Assembly: GCA_002633025.1 (NCBI GenBank)
Contig: NMRB01000105.1
Location: 547,577 to 611,576, forward strand
DNA length: 64,000 bases
Origin: Notospermus geniculatus
Lineage: Eukaryota > Nemertea > Pilidiophora > Heteronemertea > Lineidae
Direction: 5' to 3'
The notes beneath the pieces were generated by a model. The model was not told the origin of the DNA. It saw only the letters and a list, made by a program, of their open reading frames with translations, and ran no database searches. The translations under genes and the position numbers were made by a program. This document shows positions 40,298-53,838 of this stretch, piece after piece. Positions within the stretch are counted from its first letter, which is position 1; every line of letters begins with the position of its first letter.

Positions 40298-43200
40298 AAC
40301 AGAAAATCGTTACCTAAATGTAATCTTAGGTCTATCCAGGCGATCGCGGGAACTCTCTGTTGTCAGACTGCACATGAACCAAACAGTGCCCGATTCCTGC
40401 CAGAATTTAAATCTAAAATGTGATGCGTTTGAGACGGTGCTTGATCACCGATACGGCGGAAACTGACTCATCTGTCTTTAGGTTTGATGTAACGTGTCGT
40501 ATTCTAAAAAAAGGACCAGTAAGAATCAAGACCACGAATGCTGCAAGGGAAATACCTCCACAGAAATTCCTTTGGAAATCAACAATTAAATAGGAAACGG
40601 TGGAAATTGCGCTGCTACAAACTGATAAGATCTGAAAAGGCAATGCTCAAACAGACCACAAAGCATTTCATGAGCTTCTTTACTTGCTAATAGCCAGTAA
40701 GATCCAAGTGTCGTTGGCTACCTGCGTCTAGCTTTGGACCATCAAAGTCTCCTTCAACATAGATAAGAACAATATCAGTGTGGAGCCTCTTATCATGCAA
40801 TCAACAAAGCCAAACTCAAAGCCTTTGAGATGCAGGAGTTCCAAGATGGTCTTTGATGATGAGTTCCTAAACACGTAATCTGATTGAGAGGAAGCCGGCG
40901 ATCGCTGAAGTCATCCTTTGGTGCTGGCTGGACAGAATAATCAACAAGAGATAGGTCCAACTGACAAGAAATGCATCAGGAAAGCTTTTAACAATGCATG
41001 CCTGGCTTCGACGTTGAAGGTATTTCGTATTCTTTGGCTGCGATGCAGAGGAGAGCCTGGAACACAGCGTCATGACGTTGACAGTTGATGGGAAAGGTTG
41101 CGACCGAAGTTGACAGTTGATTGAGGAAGGATGTGTCCGAAGTGGTAAAAAAATGCTTTTGGAATGTCTGGTGTCGAGAACCTTTAGCTGCATTTGCAGA
41201 GCTTGCCTGCTGACAGATAAGTAAAGGGGTTGATACTGGACTACGTTGGCCTGCTGGTATTTGCCGCAGTTTTGCATGGCCTCAATGTCGCTACACTATG
41301 CTACAGCCTCGTAGAAGAGTCGAATGATGGTGAAGCCTCAATCGAAAAAGGAAAAAGAACCTCCTATTACGCTGGTCTGAGGTGTCACTTGCACGAGCCT
41401 TCTCGAAGATGGGTTCCATGAGATTACATGTAAATGAACAAGTAGAAATGTTTTTGTGTCTTCGCAGCTCCTCTTGACATGCGTGTACTTTCTTCAAGTC
41501 AAATTTCGAGACAAAGTAAATCGACTTAGACCCTCGTGCCTTTCATCCTGTTCTGTCCAATCCGTCGCATGTATGAGCCAGCCAATTGGATTGTTACCAT
41601 CAACAGGTGATCCCCTAACGAGATCTCGATAATCATCCCGAGGAAGGGATCAGTTCCCTTCATCCTTTTATACCTACACCATCAAAGGGAATGCATCCCT
41701 TTTATTCCATCACAGGGTATTGTCATGGTCGACATGTCTGAGGTTACCGTGTCAGCTGATGTATATACTATGTCCCCATAATGTGGATACTATGTATCCG
41801 TAATGTATCGGTCTCGTCTTACAAGTGATCAGATGATATAGGTACAATGGGAATACAAATAAAGGGCTCTCATTGGTGAGTATGGATTGTTCACAGGCCA
41901 GTAAAAAGGTGACAAAGCACTTCAATCTGCTAATGGGTTGTACAGATAAACACAAGTACATGTAAATGCTTACATGTATACTTCCTTTCTGCTGGACACA
42001 TGCATTGAAGGGCCTGGCACAAAACTGGAGTAAATACATTACTAGATTGTATCAAAAATTCATAAGCGAGCCTTATAAATTTTTGATTGTATTCATTGCA
42101 CTTCTAAATGTCGGGCTAAGTCAGTGCAAGTGTAATGTATGAGAATGCCCCCCGTATGACAATGCCCGCTTTATTGTTCGGCGGACACTCAAATACAGAA
42201 AGACATGTTGATCAGTGCCTCCCCCATTGTCACGTCGCGGCTTATTCCGTCAATCTTTTGTTGGGAGGCACTGGCAAACGGGGGGCAGTGAAAAACATTA
42301 CACCGGCAGCAAGTGAGAAAGAGACCCCTAAAGTTAGGATACTGGAAATAAAAAAGGGGTCAAAAATATGATATCATCAGACCATAATATTGGTGTCAAA
42401 ATGTAGGTCTGTGAGTGTACTTCAAGAAAATATGCGCCCCAGAGTCAGATTTGGCCCGTGAGCCCCTACAGAAGGGGTTTCGCCCGGCTAAGTCGACACA
42501 GTGTGACACGAGCTTTAAGTAAAAGCATTGCTAACTTTTATGAATACTAGCCATTAGCCTGGTCGGGGAATGGTTGACTTAACACTGAACAAGGTTCAAC
42601 GCAGCGACTCTACATTTCTTGACAAACCATTGAAGTAGAAGAAGCATCTGCCAATATCAGTGATTCAATGCATTTCTCTTGGTGTGATGATACAGGGGAT
42701 TTAGATTTTTCTGTGTTAGAATGTGGTCACACCAAGATCTCGGATGACAAGAAAATTGCCGCAGCAACCCTCTGGTGACTACAAATACACTACCAATGAA
42801 ATCATTATTTATTGTCCAAACAACTGGGAATTGCCAAGTCTATTTCAAGTGACACTGAGACTGTGCCATGCATACCGAATCGGTTGGACGCATTCATCTT
42901 CTGGTATCGGAGAGGGGAATCATTCCTAATGGCCATTTGATGAGAATCCCATAGCGAAGTGATGCAATCTTCGATGGGGCAACAGCTTGCTTGATGCAGG
43001 TTTCAGTGTTTAGTGTGAGATTGCAACTCTGCTATCTTCAGGATTGAATCTGAATTGCTGCATTTCGTGCGCTGTTGCATGTCTTCTTCTTCAAAAAAAA
43101 AGGTGAAGGGAAACTTTCAGCATTTCGTCGGCGTATCGTTTCGGCTTGCTTGCGGAATGGGTGGAAGTTGGTGGTATGCCAGGACTCATCCTGCTGGGTG

Positions 43201-44569
43201 CCCAATGGAAAGGGACATCTCACCAGCCACAGGGAGCCAAGCTCCAAAAGGAAAGGAAGCAAACGTACTGTTGCATGATGGCGATTGCTGCACCCTCCGA
43301 AGACAGGTGTGCTGTTGGAAGGTTCTGATGTCCACAGCGTTGCCACCAAGTCAGGCATAATAGCCAACTAAGCCTTGAGTGGTGAAGAGTACAGAGGCGC
43401 TGGCAGGCAGAAACCTTGCATTACACACCTTCGGCAATAAGAACATCCACTTCAAAGATGTGTTCACGACTTTCTGCTGACTTCAGCATGGGACCATTCC
43501 ATCGTACCCATAATACAGCAGGTCTGGGGTCGCACTAGGACGACACCGAGGAACAAAAGCCTTGCGCCGGGAGTTCTCCAACGCCAGTCACACATTTGCT
43601 GGCAGGAAAAGAATCTTGTTCAACGATATCAGACCTGCTTTCTCTCCAATTCAGATCAGCTCGTATGGAAAGTTCTACTGTTCGCTGTCTCGTTTACGCT
43701 GATATTGGTAGTACGATGGCAGAATCAGTTGAATAACAAACCAAGCCTTACTTAGTAAACGCTCTAGTTGTTGTATATTGCAAAAACGATAGTAAACGCC
43801 TACCAATGTTTACCTGATGAAGGCGCAGCTACACCCAGAACCTATTATTAAAAGATATTTAAATAAGTACCATTGTCGTCAGCTTTGTATTTTCTCCATT
43901 AATGATCGCCTGTGTGGGAAGATATTTTGCGGCCCAAACTGGCTCACTAATGGTTCAGGTAAAATTGTGGTCTATTTAAACACTATAGGAGAATGTATCC
44001 CATTGTGATAAGACTTTCACAACTTTACTGTGACGATCACTAATGCAGACGAGAGATTTCCTCAGGAGAAGAGAATGAAAAGTGGTTTACCTTTCTGGTG
44101 TTGTCACAGATTCATCTTACCACTTCATAAAAGGAAAACTCTCGTTCTATATTTTTTGTTTTCCTTTCAAGAGTCGTCACCTGCTATGTATTTTGATACT
44201 CTTTGTATCAGCAATAAAAAATTCTTTGATATGTTGTAAAACTTTTATAAAAATCATCAGGACAACCCATTACTCAAGAGCAGCAACAATAGGTCGAAAT
44301 GTAAATAACGTCCTCTAGTTCTTGATGTTGAAGGATTTGTATGGTCAGGAAATGTCAGCAGTTTTTAAATCTGAAATGCCAAAGATCGTAATCCATTGCC
44401 AACATTAAGCTTGATGATTGTGATTAATCCTTAGCCGTGACACATATTGTGTCTTTTGAAAGTGAAAGTCAGGTGTGGCTTGCTTCTACTTCTGAAGTTG
44501 TGAGAGATCTTGGAAACCCTAACTTTCCAACTTGTTCCCAATAAAAGCAATGGTAACTCAGTGGGATTT

Positions 44570-44835
44570 GTATTTTGTATTTGATTTTTCCGTCAAGGCC
44601 AAGGCCATATCATCATTGGCCCTGGTAATTACGAAAGAGGCCATCTCGAGCTTCACATGTTTCTCACTTTGATGAGGTCTTTTACTTGCCCCTGCAGAGG
44701 CACAAGTACAAGGCACGATGGCTTACTGTCCCATGCGGCGGACTGAAGAGCTGGGATGAGTAATCCCATATGGCTCGGGCTGGATTCGAACCCGGGGTCT
44801 GCTATGCTAAGCCTAATGGTTATATCAAGGCTCCC
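44570..44835 (-). mobile_element. tRNA-derived SINE copy
   Basis: Tail remnant GTATTTTGTATTTGATTTTT, hairpin AAGGCCAAGGCCATATCATC, body GGTCTTTTACTTGCCCCTGC, and a tRNA-like head with GGATTCGAACCC. Confidence 0.7.
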
Positions 44836-45633
44836 CAGTATCAGCTGTGAATACACCGACTGTCCCCAAATTTAATTTCAACTCACTGTAACTCAGAATC
44901 CATCCACTATCCACATGCTTTCCAACTTGTTCTCCATAAAAGCAATGGCAACATAAGGGATCGGTCGTGAATAACCTGTGTTGCAATTCAAGTGGCGCAT
45001 TCTGACTGTAGAATACGTCCACCATCCACATGTTTTGTCTCCACCATCACCGTGGACAAACAGCCAATATGTTTCAATTATTTCTCGATGACTTTCTCGC
45101 CATCATGACTGGTGCCAAATGAGAGCCAGCCAGCGGTAACTCGGCATGAAGGTGTCGGTTGGAATCTTACCCTGTCTTGATTGGGAACTAATGAGATGAA
45201 TGATATGCTGAGGGCAGTCTTGGAACTCGATGGTGTTGGCGAGGAGGCAGAATCATCACAACGCCGCTGCTTTCAACTGGATAGGAGACAAAGCCTTTCC
45301 AGTTGTCTACATGTTATGAGAATCAGGGTTGCCCTCCACTGTTGGGCCTAAAGTCCTGATTGTCATGCTTATTGGCTAACAACTTACATGTATTTTGACT
45401 GTCTCAATAAAACTGATGGTCGCGTATACCCAAAATTTCAAACCATGGTTCCTCGCCCATTTCACCACTTACCATGTCAATTTCAGTTTCCTTCCACATC
45501 AACTACGACATAAACTTCAACTTGGCAGCATACTGTTGGCTGAAACAAAAGGTGGATGGTATCATATACATGTATACATGAAATAATCCATGTTACCAAC
45601 TACTAATGGTCTACTTTCCTTTTCTCCTTTCAG

Positions 45634-45698
45634 TGAGACAAAGTTCCAATGTATCCGAATACTCCAACGGAATGGCGATATTGCTGAATTCCACCGAG
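45634..45698 (+). CDS. Candidate next KDM3 exon (65 bp)
   Basis: A 65-bp open segment between a strong acceptor (TTTTCTCCTTTCAG) and a good donor (GAG/GTAAGA). Only one of the three frames is open (the others begin with or meet stops), and it is exactly the frame required by the phase-2 donor at 33471. It encodes ETKFQCIRILQRNGDIAEFHR after a split Ser. In KDM3 proteins the CRF..FRR string is followed by a short segment of the type LRY.KNGQLAIAGF, and RILQRNGDIAEF is at best a loose match (NG, hydrophobic, then F). Supported by splice signals and phase; weak on protein similarity. It could also be a chance splice-like segment in a 30-kb intron. Confidence 0.4.
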
Positions 45699-46624
45699 GT
45701 AAGACAACTTATTTACAACGTTATGTTGTGATGATGTGTATGTGAATCAATCTACAAGAATATCATTGCCTGGAATGAAAAATTGGAGATTTATGTGTCT
45801 TTTATCATTACAATTTGGTGAATGTCAATAAAGGGTATCGCAGGGCTGATGGACGAAGCTGACACCAATCATTAAACGTCAGTGTTTTTTCTCGTGCTTT
45901 GGGTACCAGCTCTATGAAAATCTTTCGACTACACTTGGAGGAATTTTCCTCAAGGGCTGACTATTGAAGCCTTCGTTATTGCCCTCGTTACTCCCAACAC
46001 CGATTTGAGTTTGGTGGGTGACCCACACAGCGATGATACTTACGGCTCCTCCCTGATGTTCCTCGGCACATTATGATTATTGTCATCCATTTTTGTGTGT
46101 TGAGTCCTCTTTGAAGAATAAACTTACTTTGAATATTCACCATATGATAGTCTAATACCCCCCCCCCCCATGCTGATTCTCTCACATGCATTCAGTGCCA
46201 ACTGTTGCACACCCTGTTGAGCACTAAATGCGGAAAAGGTAGAAATAACTAATTTCAAAACAGCTTCAGGGATTTCCTGTATCCTGTGTCAGCTTGACAA
46301 GCCTAGAGCAATGCCGAGAGCAGCAAATGGTTGGTAATTTCAAGGCTTTCCTTCTGGCAGATATTGCAAATTATTGCTTGCTGCTCCTTCTTATAGTAAG
46401 AAGCGGTGTTTCATGCATACTTTAACCCTTAACACGTGGCAACTGTCAGCGATTTTCGGAGCTCTTTCTTTTACAGGATGATAGGACATCGTCGTCTTTT
46501 GATCAGAATCCTAATATTTTTTTCATCCATACTTTCGTAAGAAATGCACAAGTTCTTTCTAACCATATCATCATCGATTGTACATACTGTATTGTTATGA
46601 GTGAGTTTGACATCCTGCAAATGA

Positions 46625-46905
46625 TGTATTGTATTTGTATGTTTCCATCAGCAGGGCCGAAGCCATAGCATTATTGGCCCTGGTAAGTTTGGAAGAGGCC
46701 ATCTCAAGCTACTCATGTTCCTCACTTGGATGAGGTCTTTTACTTGCCGTTGCAAAGGAACAAGGTACAAGGGCCCGCGGCTTACTGTCCCATGCGACGG
46801 GCGTGAAGAACCAGAGTAGGGAAAATATCCCAAATGGCCCGGGCTGGATTCGAACTCGGGACCTGCCACTTGCCAAACGACTCGGCTATCAGGGCTCAGG
46901 GCTAT
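46625..46905 (-). mobile_element. tRNA-derived SINE copy
   Basis: Tail TGTATTGTATTTGTATG, hairpin AGGGCCGAAGCCATAGCATT, the body words AGCTACTCATGTTCCTCACT and GGTCTTTTACTTGCCGTTGC, and a head with GGATTCGAACTCGG and CGGCTATCAGGGC. Confidence 0.74.
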
Positions 46906-47512
46906 GCTCACCATCTCAGGGGGCCTTGATGAGGTATATGTCCCTTAATCTCTGCAGGAAGCGGGGAGCTGTGCAGTCCTCAATAGCATTCTTTGTAACT
47001 CTCTGTCTGGCTCTGTAACTGCGGAAATAACTGCCCATGGATGGAGATCCTGTTGCACGAATGGCGGCGTCCCAAATGGAAGGATTTGGGCGATTGTCCC
47101 TAATCTCCGCTGGAGTAGATAAATCAGTATCCGGACACCATGTTCTGTTGTGTAGTATTAGAATGTAATCCCCGTCATCAATCTTTCTTAGATATCTCTC
47201 CACATATCATTCTCAGCATCATTAAGAGCGTCTCGGGTCGTCTGCACACCTCGGGATTTGATGCTTTCTTGAAAGCATACATTCATGAGAGCTACCTCAG
47301 CCGTCGATTCGTATTTTTTTCGAACACAAGCTGAGAAAGTCAGGTGAAAGTGGAATGCTTCCAGGTGAAATAATCTGATAGATGATCGACTGTGGCCAAC
47401 ACCTTTTTTCATTATCACACTCTTTGAAATTAAAGCAAACTTTCTCAACTCGTTTTTGAACAAAAACACTAATCGACGGCGAGGGTAACTTTTGTGGATT
47501 TACATGACTTTA

Positions 47513-47701
47513 AGCCCGTGTCACACTGTGGCGACTTTAGGCGGGCGAATCCCCGCCAACTAGAATGAAATGGTCCATGGACCATACCTCTCTCTGTCAT
47601 TACACTATAATGTCCAAAGGGGTGAGCACATGGTCCATGGACCATTTCATTCTAGTTCGCGGGGATTCGCCCGCCTTAGTCGCCACAGTGTGACCTGGGC
47701 T
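47513..47701. mobile_element. 189-bp palindromic MITE (GTCACACTGTGGCGAC)
   Basis: AGCCCGTGTCACACTGTGGC pairs with GCCACAGTGTGACCTGGGCT. The arms continue through GGGCGAATCCCCGC and ACTAGAATGAAATGGTCC, giving about 75-bp arms, with TGGTCCATGGACCA inside each. A fragment with AATGGTCCATGGACCGTG is at about 62985. Confidence 0.7.
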
Positions 47702-48415
47702 TAAAGGTATTGAACTTAGTGTCAATTTCAAATTCCATTATGCATTTAGGCCTATTGATGTTAAACCAACTTACCACAGGAACTACTTGTTGACTATAAC
47801 GTGTGTACACCTACTCAAGATTTGTATTGCATTCAATAGGATCGTTTTATGATCAAACACAATAACGCGAAGTGAATCTGTGAATCTGTATCAACCTACG
47901 TTCTCCTTGATAGATAAGGGATGGTTGAAAGTACGAGGCATTGTTTCCAACAAATAAACAATTACAATGATCCCTTTGATATTCGCCCTTACTCACATCG
48001 TGGGATACATAAAACGAAGGCATAGATTACATCGGCAATTACGTTGGAGGCCTTTCTTTCAACGCGGGCTAGATTTCATGGCCTGGCCATGAACGTGGTA
48101 ATTGCTATATAGAACATCAATAAGCATTCAATTAGATGCTGATACAATGATACGATCTTTGATCTGTTTTTTGGATGGAGTTTGATCTTGTGGTGTATCA
48201 ATTTCCTTTATGCTTGTGCTTTGTACTTATGTCAGAGACCCCCACGTTCCATTACGAGAGCCAGCTAATTGCTTCCGTGATGGAATCTGGGAATTTCTCG
48301 TGTGGGCTTTTCAAATATTCAAAGCAACACAAAAATATGCTAATTTCCCCCTCTGATAACAGAACAGTTGCCTAATCTTTCATTTGCCATTGGAATTAAA
48401 GATGTAAAATTCCTG

Positions 48416-48536
48416 AGCCCAAATTCATAAAACCTTGCTGGGCTTAGTTACTTGCCGAAGTGCCAAGTTTGTACAGGCCACTGAACAAAACTTCTAGCAA
48501 CCAAATAAGCTAGCAAGGTTTTATTAATATGGTCCC
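48416..48536. mobile_element. MITE-4 hairpin copy
   Basis: Ends AGCCCAAATTCATAAAACCT and AAGGTTTTATTAATATGGTC. Body words GGCTTAGTTACTTGC and TAGCAACCAAATAAGC are conserved. Confidence 0.66.
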
Positions 48537-49452
48537 AGATTTTTTACTTGGTTTTTTCCCTAAATGCTTACTGTGTTGTTTGCGCTAAAAGGTATAGCCA
48601 TTTCCCACCACAGACGAATTCCCTCCTTGTGTCCTACATGTAACCATTAGCGAAAAAATCAATTGCCATTGTAGCCCTTACTAACCCCCTGGCTGAGACC
48701 ATCCCCTTGTCACCCGTCACAGACCAATAACCATGACGGCCCAAGCCGCCACATCGCCGCTCACCGTCTAAAGCAACCATTTGGCTATTCCCGCCGGACA
48801 TCTTATCCATCCATCAGCCTGTCCAGAGTGATTTATTTCACCATTGACCTCTAGGTTTCTTTACTTTCCATTTCCTTGGTGCATTCCCGTGGGGGGCTCA
48901 CTGATCCTTGCCTTTCTGCAGGATATCACCCAGTTTCCTTCATTTGTTCCCAAGGATTTTTTCGCGGCGTTATAAAGAGCGGTTCCTGTCAGGTGATGGT
49001 GAAGTTAATTGCATGATAAAGCACTTGTGTCTTTTTATTCGTAAAGGTTAAGCGGCCAGTGTGGTTTGCAGAGTCAAGTTGTTTTTCATTGATTTGTTAC
49101 TGCACAAAGTACTCCGACCGCAATCACTCTTCATTTGCAAACTTTACTCGCAAGTCGAGGAGAAAAAAACTAAACTGGTGGCATTTTAAGCACCCGACTC
49201 CATTAGGAAGGTGAATACAATAAAATTGTGCTGCATAAAATGTTGAGGTTGTGATGCAAACAAGAGCTTACTGTTACAAGGGTAGAGTATCCGGTTGGCA
49301 TCTTTGGAAAGTCACCAGTTTTCCGTCAGTTCAGGAGCGTGTGCTGGTGCTCAGTGAGGAAGTACATGTACCTGACGCGCGACGTCAGGGTGACTCCAGG
49401 AGACACACCAGACAATTTTTGTCACGCTTGTTACATGAATATTTCCAATTAC

Positions 49453-52400
49453 ACCATTCAATGTTATCACTAGAATTCCAATGGATCTCATCACTGAAGC
49501 GACCAGCCGTGAGTCCCTTTTTATCCATCTGAAATTACACACATGCAACCCTACCCTACTCAGTTTCCAATCACAAATCCCCAAGGACCACTCCCTAACC
49601 TTATTTGCCGGTGACCTCAGTTAGATGCTGTGTCATCAAACTGACCCTCGTGACCCTGACTTGGCCACGTAAGATGGAATACAGAATAAGCAAATTGTGC
49701 ATCATTTGCACACGTAAAGCTGCAATATAAACTGATTTCGATCATTCGCTGTCAAATAAATATGAAACATCTGCACGGGTTTTTAGAGGTACATGTACTT
49801 ACAGCTGTCTGCGTTTCTTTGTGATTATCTTTCTAGCTCTGTCATATTACGGAGATTATTGCAGCAAAGGCTGTCAACTCGCTCGGCTGACAGCCGGGCA
49901 TCTCCCGGTCCCAAAGATAAAAGAGTTCATGACATAACGACAAGAGGGGATGCGAGATGCGTCGCCTGGATCAGCCTTCTGACGATGTGTCATATCTTCG
50001 GGATTAGCTTCTGTCATCTGGGGATGCCAGACAATTTGAAAAATTAGCATCGGCAATATTGACATGCCATAGTCATGGATGTCGTCGGGGTCAAGCTCGT
50101 TGAAATGTGGGTGCGAGAATTGTGGAGTGTATCCGCAATCCATCATGTACTTTCTGCTGGCTTTGTACATGAGTGCTTCTTTCGGACTGTTGACAGATTA
50201 TGAGAGTTACGTGACATTGCTGTCAAAATTTTTGTGAGGCTGATGCTGGCACAACACCGTACCTCATTCTGTTACTCCTCTAATTTCTTGTATTGCCAGG
50301 GTTGGCGCCTTGGCTATCAAACTTTCGTTTTGGTTCCCCGATCTTATAGCCAAAACTATAGTACACACAAATACTTGATAATTCGCTCAGGAGCTGAAAA
50401 AATCTAAAGCCCAATGAGGTAGAAGTTTCATCCGAGCATCCCTCAGCAGTCAAAGTTGTCCAGGATACCTCTTTGGGGTAGTAACCGGTACCACTTCGCC
50501 CCTAATCCATTAGGCTTTGTCTGATAATAGCTATGGTCGCTAAAGTAGGTACAATTCCCGCTGTCATACGAAATGATGGATCAGGCCGCCATTCAGTCAC
50601 ATCTGCTCGACTTCAAAATTGATCTAATGGAATGAGGCAAATTATATGTCATTAAAATACAGTGAAATTACTTCCGATGTAAAGCTATCTCGTGGTGTGT
50701 TTTGTTGACTTATATCTTGTTGAAGTGGATGGTGGTGATGATGATGATGGTGAATTTTGGATTTCAAGTTTACTCCTTTCACAAGAAGGAAGAGTATGAC
50801 AGAAAATTCAACCTCCATGTACATTCTCAGAGTTTACAGGCACATGAACATGGCCACCCATGTTTTTGAATTTCCAGTACCTTCAGAGAAAGGTTTGATA
50901 GGCTAACCTGCCACTGGTCGCCCAGACTGGCTGATGGCTTTAAAGTGCACTGTTCGCTGTAAACGGACCCTACCTCAATGAAACTGCTCGGTCTTCTGGC
51001 TATCAGGTATTCCGTCTCTGCTGAGTGATCTTGGAAAGGAAGTCCTACAACTGCTTTGTTTCTCCTCAATATGTAATTATCATCAAGGATTTCGCCCTTT
51101 TGCTGCAAGGAACTCGTCAATAAGTGGATTCATGTTGGGGTCTTCATGGTGGCTGACAGCAGGTTTGTGTTTAGTACTTAGGATCCTTCACCAAACGTGG
51201 TGAGTGTGGCAGGTCGGTAGATTGTCAACCTACCAGAATTCTTCTTCCAAACTTGCTAACTCTTGCACTCAGCAGGATATTAAACCATTGCACAACTTTG
51301 TTCTTTGAAATCGGCAAAGCTGCTCCTGAAATCCACAAAAGGCTGCTCTTTGGAATCGACAAGGCTCCTGTCTGAAATCGACAAAAGGCTGCTCTTGAAA
51401 TCGACAAATACTGCTCTTTGAAATCGACAAGGCTGCCTTTTGAAATTGGCAATAGGTCGCTGTTTGAAATCCACAAAACGCTGCTCTTGAAATCGACAAA
51501 CTCGTCTATGAAATCGACTAGGCTCTTGTATGAAATCCAGAAAAGGCTGCTCTTGGAAATTGACAAAAGGCTGCTCTTGAAATCGNACCATTCAATGTTA
51601 TCACTAGAATTCCAATGGATCTCATCACTGAAGCGACCAGCCGTGAGTCCCTTTTTATCCATCTCAAATTACACACATGCAACCCTACCCTACTCAGTTT
51701 CCAATCACAAATCCCCAAGGAACACTCCCTAACCTTATTTGCCGGTGACCTCAGTTAGATGCTGTGTCATCAAACTGACCCTCGTGACCCTGACTTGTCC
51801 ACGTACGATGGAATACAGAATAAGCAAATTGTGCATCATTTGCACACGTAAAGCTGCAATATAAACTGATTTCGATCATTCGCTGTCAAATAAATATGAA
51901 ACATCTGCACGTTTTTTTAGAGGTACATGTACTTACAGCTGTCTGCGTTTCTTTGTGATTATCTTTCTAGCTCTGTCATATTATAGAGATTATTGCAGCA
52001 AAGGCTGTCAACTCGCTCGGCTGACAGCCGGGCATCTCCCGGTCCCAAAGATAAAAGAGTTCATGACATAACGACAAGAGGGGATGCGAGATGCGTCGCC
52101 TGGATCAGCCTTCTGACGATGTGTCATATCTTCGGGATTAGCTTCTGTCATCTGGGGATGCCAGACAATTTGAAAAATTAGCATCGGCAATATTGACATG
52201 CCATAGTCATGGATGTCGTCGGGGTCAAGCTCGTTGAAATGTGGGTGCGAGAATTGTGGAGTGTATCCGCAATCCATCATGTACTTTCTGCTGGCTTTGT
52301 ACAACACTGCTTCTTTCGGACCGTTGACAGATTATGAGAGTTACGTGACATTGCTGTCAAAATCTTTGTGAAGCTGATGCTGGCACACCACCGTACCTCA

Positions 52401-53838
52401 TTCTGTTACTCATCTAATTTCTTGTATTGCCAGGGTTGGCGCCTTGGCTATCAAACTTTCGTTTTGGTTCCCCCAATCTTATAGCCAAAACTACAGTACA
52501 CACAAATACTTGATAATTCGCTCAGGAGCTGAAAAAAATGTAAAGCCCGATGAGGTAGAAGTTTCATCCGAGCATCCCTCAGCAGTCAAAGTTGTCCAGG
52601 ATACCTCTTTGGGGTAGTAACCGGTACCACTTCGCCCCAAATGCATTAGGCTTTGTCTGATAATAGCTATGGTCGCTAAAGTAGGTACAATTCCCGCTGT
52701 CATACAAAATGATGGATCAGGCCGCCATTCAGTCACATCTGCTCGACTTCAAAATTGATCTAATGGAATGAGGCAAATTATATGTCATTAAAATACAGTG
52801 AAATTACTTCCGATGTAAGCTATCTCGTGATGTTGTGTTTTGTTGACGTATATCTTGCTGAAGTGGATGGTGGTGATGATGATGGTGAATTCTGGATTAT
52901 CCAAATGCCTCTATGCAGCCATGTGCCTGTCACTTCTGAGTCGTGGATTCGACTCCTTATTGCACCTGTTCTTTATGTGACCAAGAGGGGAATTCCCTTT
53001 AAAGAAAATGACTTCATCTTTCACTAGAAGGAAGAGTTTGACTGGAAATTGAATCTTTATGTCCATTCTCAGAGTAGACAGGCACAGGAACATAACCACC
53101 CATTTTCTGGAATTTCCTGTACCTTGAGAGAAAGGTTTGATAGGCTATCCTGCCACTGGTCGCCCAGACTGGCTGATGGCTTTCGCTGTAAACGGACCCT
53201 ACCTCAATGAAACTGTTCGGTCTTCTGGCTATCAGGTATTCCGTCTCTGCTGAGTGATCTTGGAAAGGAAGTCCTGCAACTGCTTTGTTTCTCCTCAATA
53301 TATAATTATCATCAAGGATTTCGCCCTTTTGCTGCAAGGAACTCGTCAATAAGTGGATTCATGTTGGGGTCCTCATGGTGGCTGGCAGCAGGTTTGTGTT
53401 TAGTTCTTAGGATCCTTCACCGAACGCGGTGAGTGTGGCAGCTCGGTAGATTGTCAACCTACCAGAATTCTTCTCCCAAACTTGCTAACTCTTGCACTCA
53501 GCAGGATATTAAACCATTGCACAACTTTGTTCTTTGAAATCGGCAAAGCTGCTCTTGAAATCCATAAAAGGCTGCTCTTTGGAATCGGCAAGGCTCCTGT
53601 CTGAAATCGACAAAAGGCTGCTCTTGAAATCGACAAATGCTGCTCTTTGAAATCGACAAGGCTGCCTTTTGAAATTGACAATAGGTCGCTGTTTGAAATC
53701 CACAAAAAGCTGCTCTTGAAATCGACAAAAGGCTGCTATTGGGAATTGTCAAGCTCGTCTACGAAATCGACTAGGCTCTTGTATGAAATCCACAAACGGC
53801 TGCTCTTGGAAATTGACAAAAGGCTGCTCTTGAAATCG
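49453..53838. repeat. Tandem overlap C: 49453-51585 and 51587-53838 joined at an N
   Basis: Both copies start ACCATTCAATGTTATCAC and run collinearly through the same unique-looking DNA into a 24-bp minisatellite. The joint is a single N at 51586, inside the minisatellite. The second copy continues the array to about 54146. Differences are SNPs and short indels. No coding sequence is involved. Same interpretation as overlaps A and B. Confidence 0.78.
51290..51585. repeat. 24-bp minisatellite, first copy, cut by an N
   Basis: Units around GGCTGCTCTTTGAAATCGAC, 23 or 24 bp long. Ends at the single N of overlap C. Confidence 0.75.

Larger units (their letters stand above)
33472..45633 (+). other. 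Long intron or contig-mosaic region after the Cys-rich exon
   Basis: About 12 kb with no supported exon. Single Ns at 33728 and 36558 mark contig joins, so the block 33729-36557 may be an inserted or misplaced contig. Visible items are a dispersed repeat before 33727, a weak hairpin at 34990-35058, a diverged half-palindrome near 40229-40297, a hairpin element at 39134-39255 and a SINE at 44570-44835. Many short open frames here have no splice or composition support. Confidence 0.5.
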
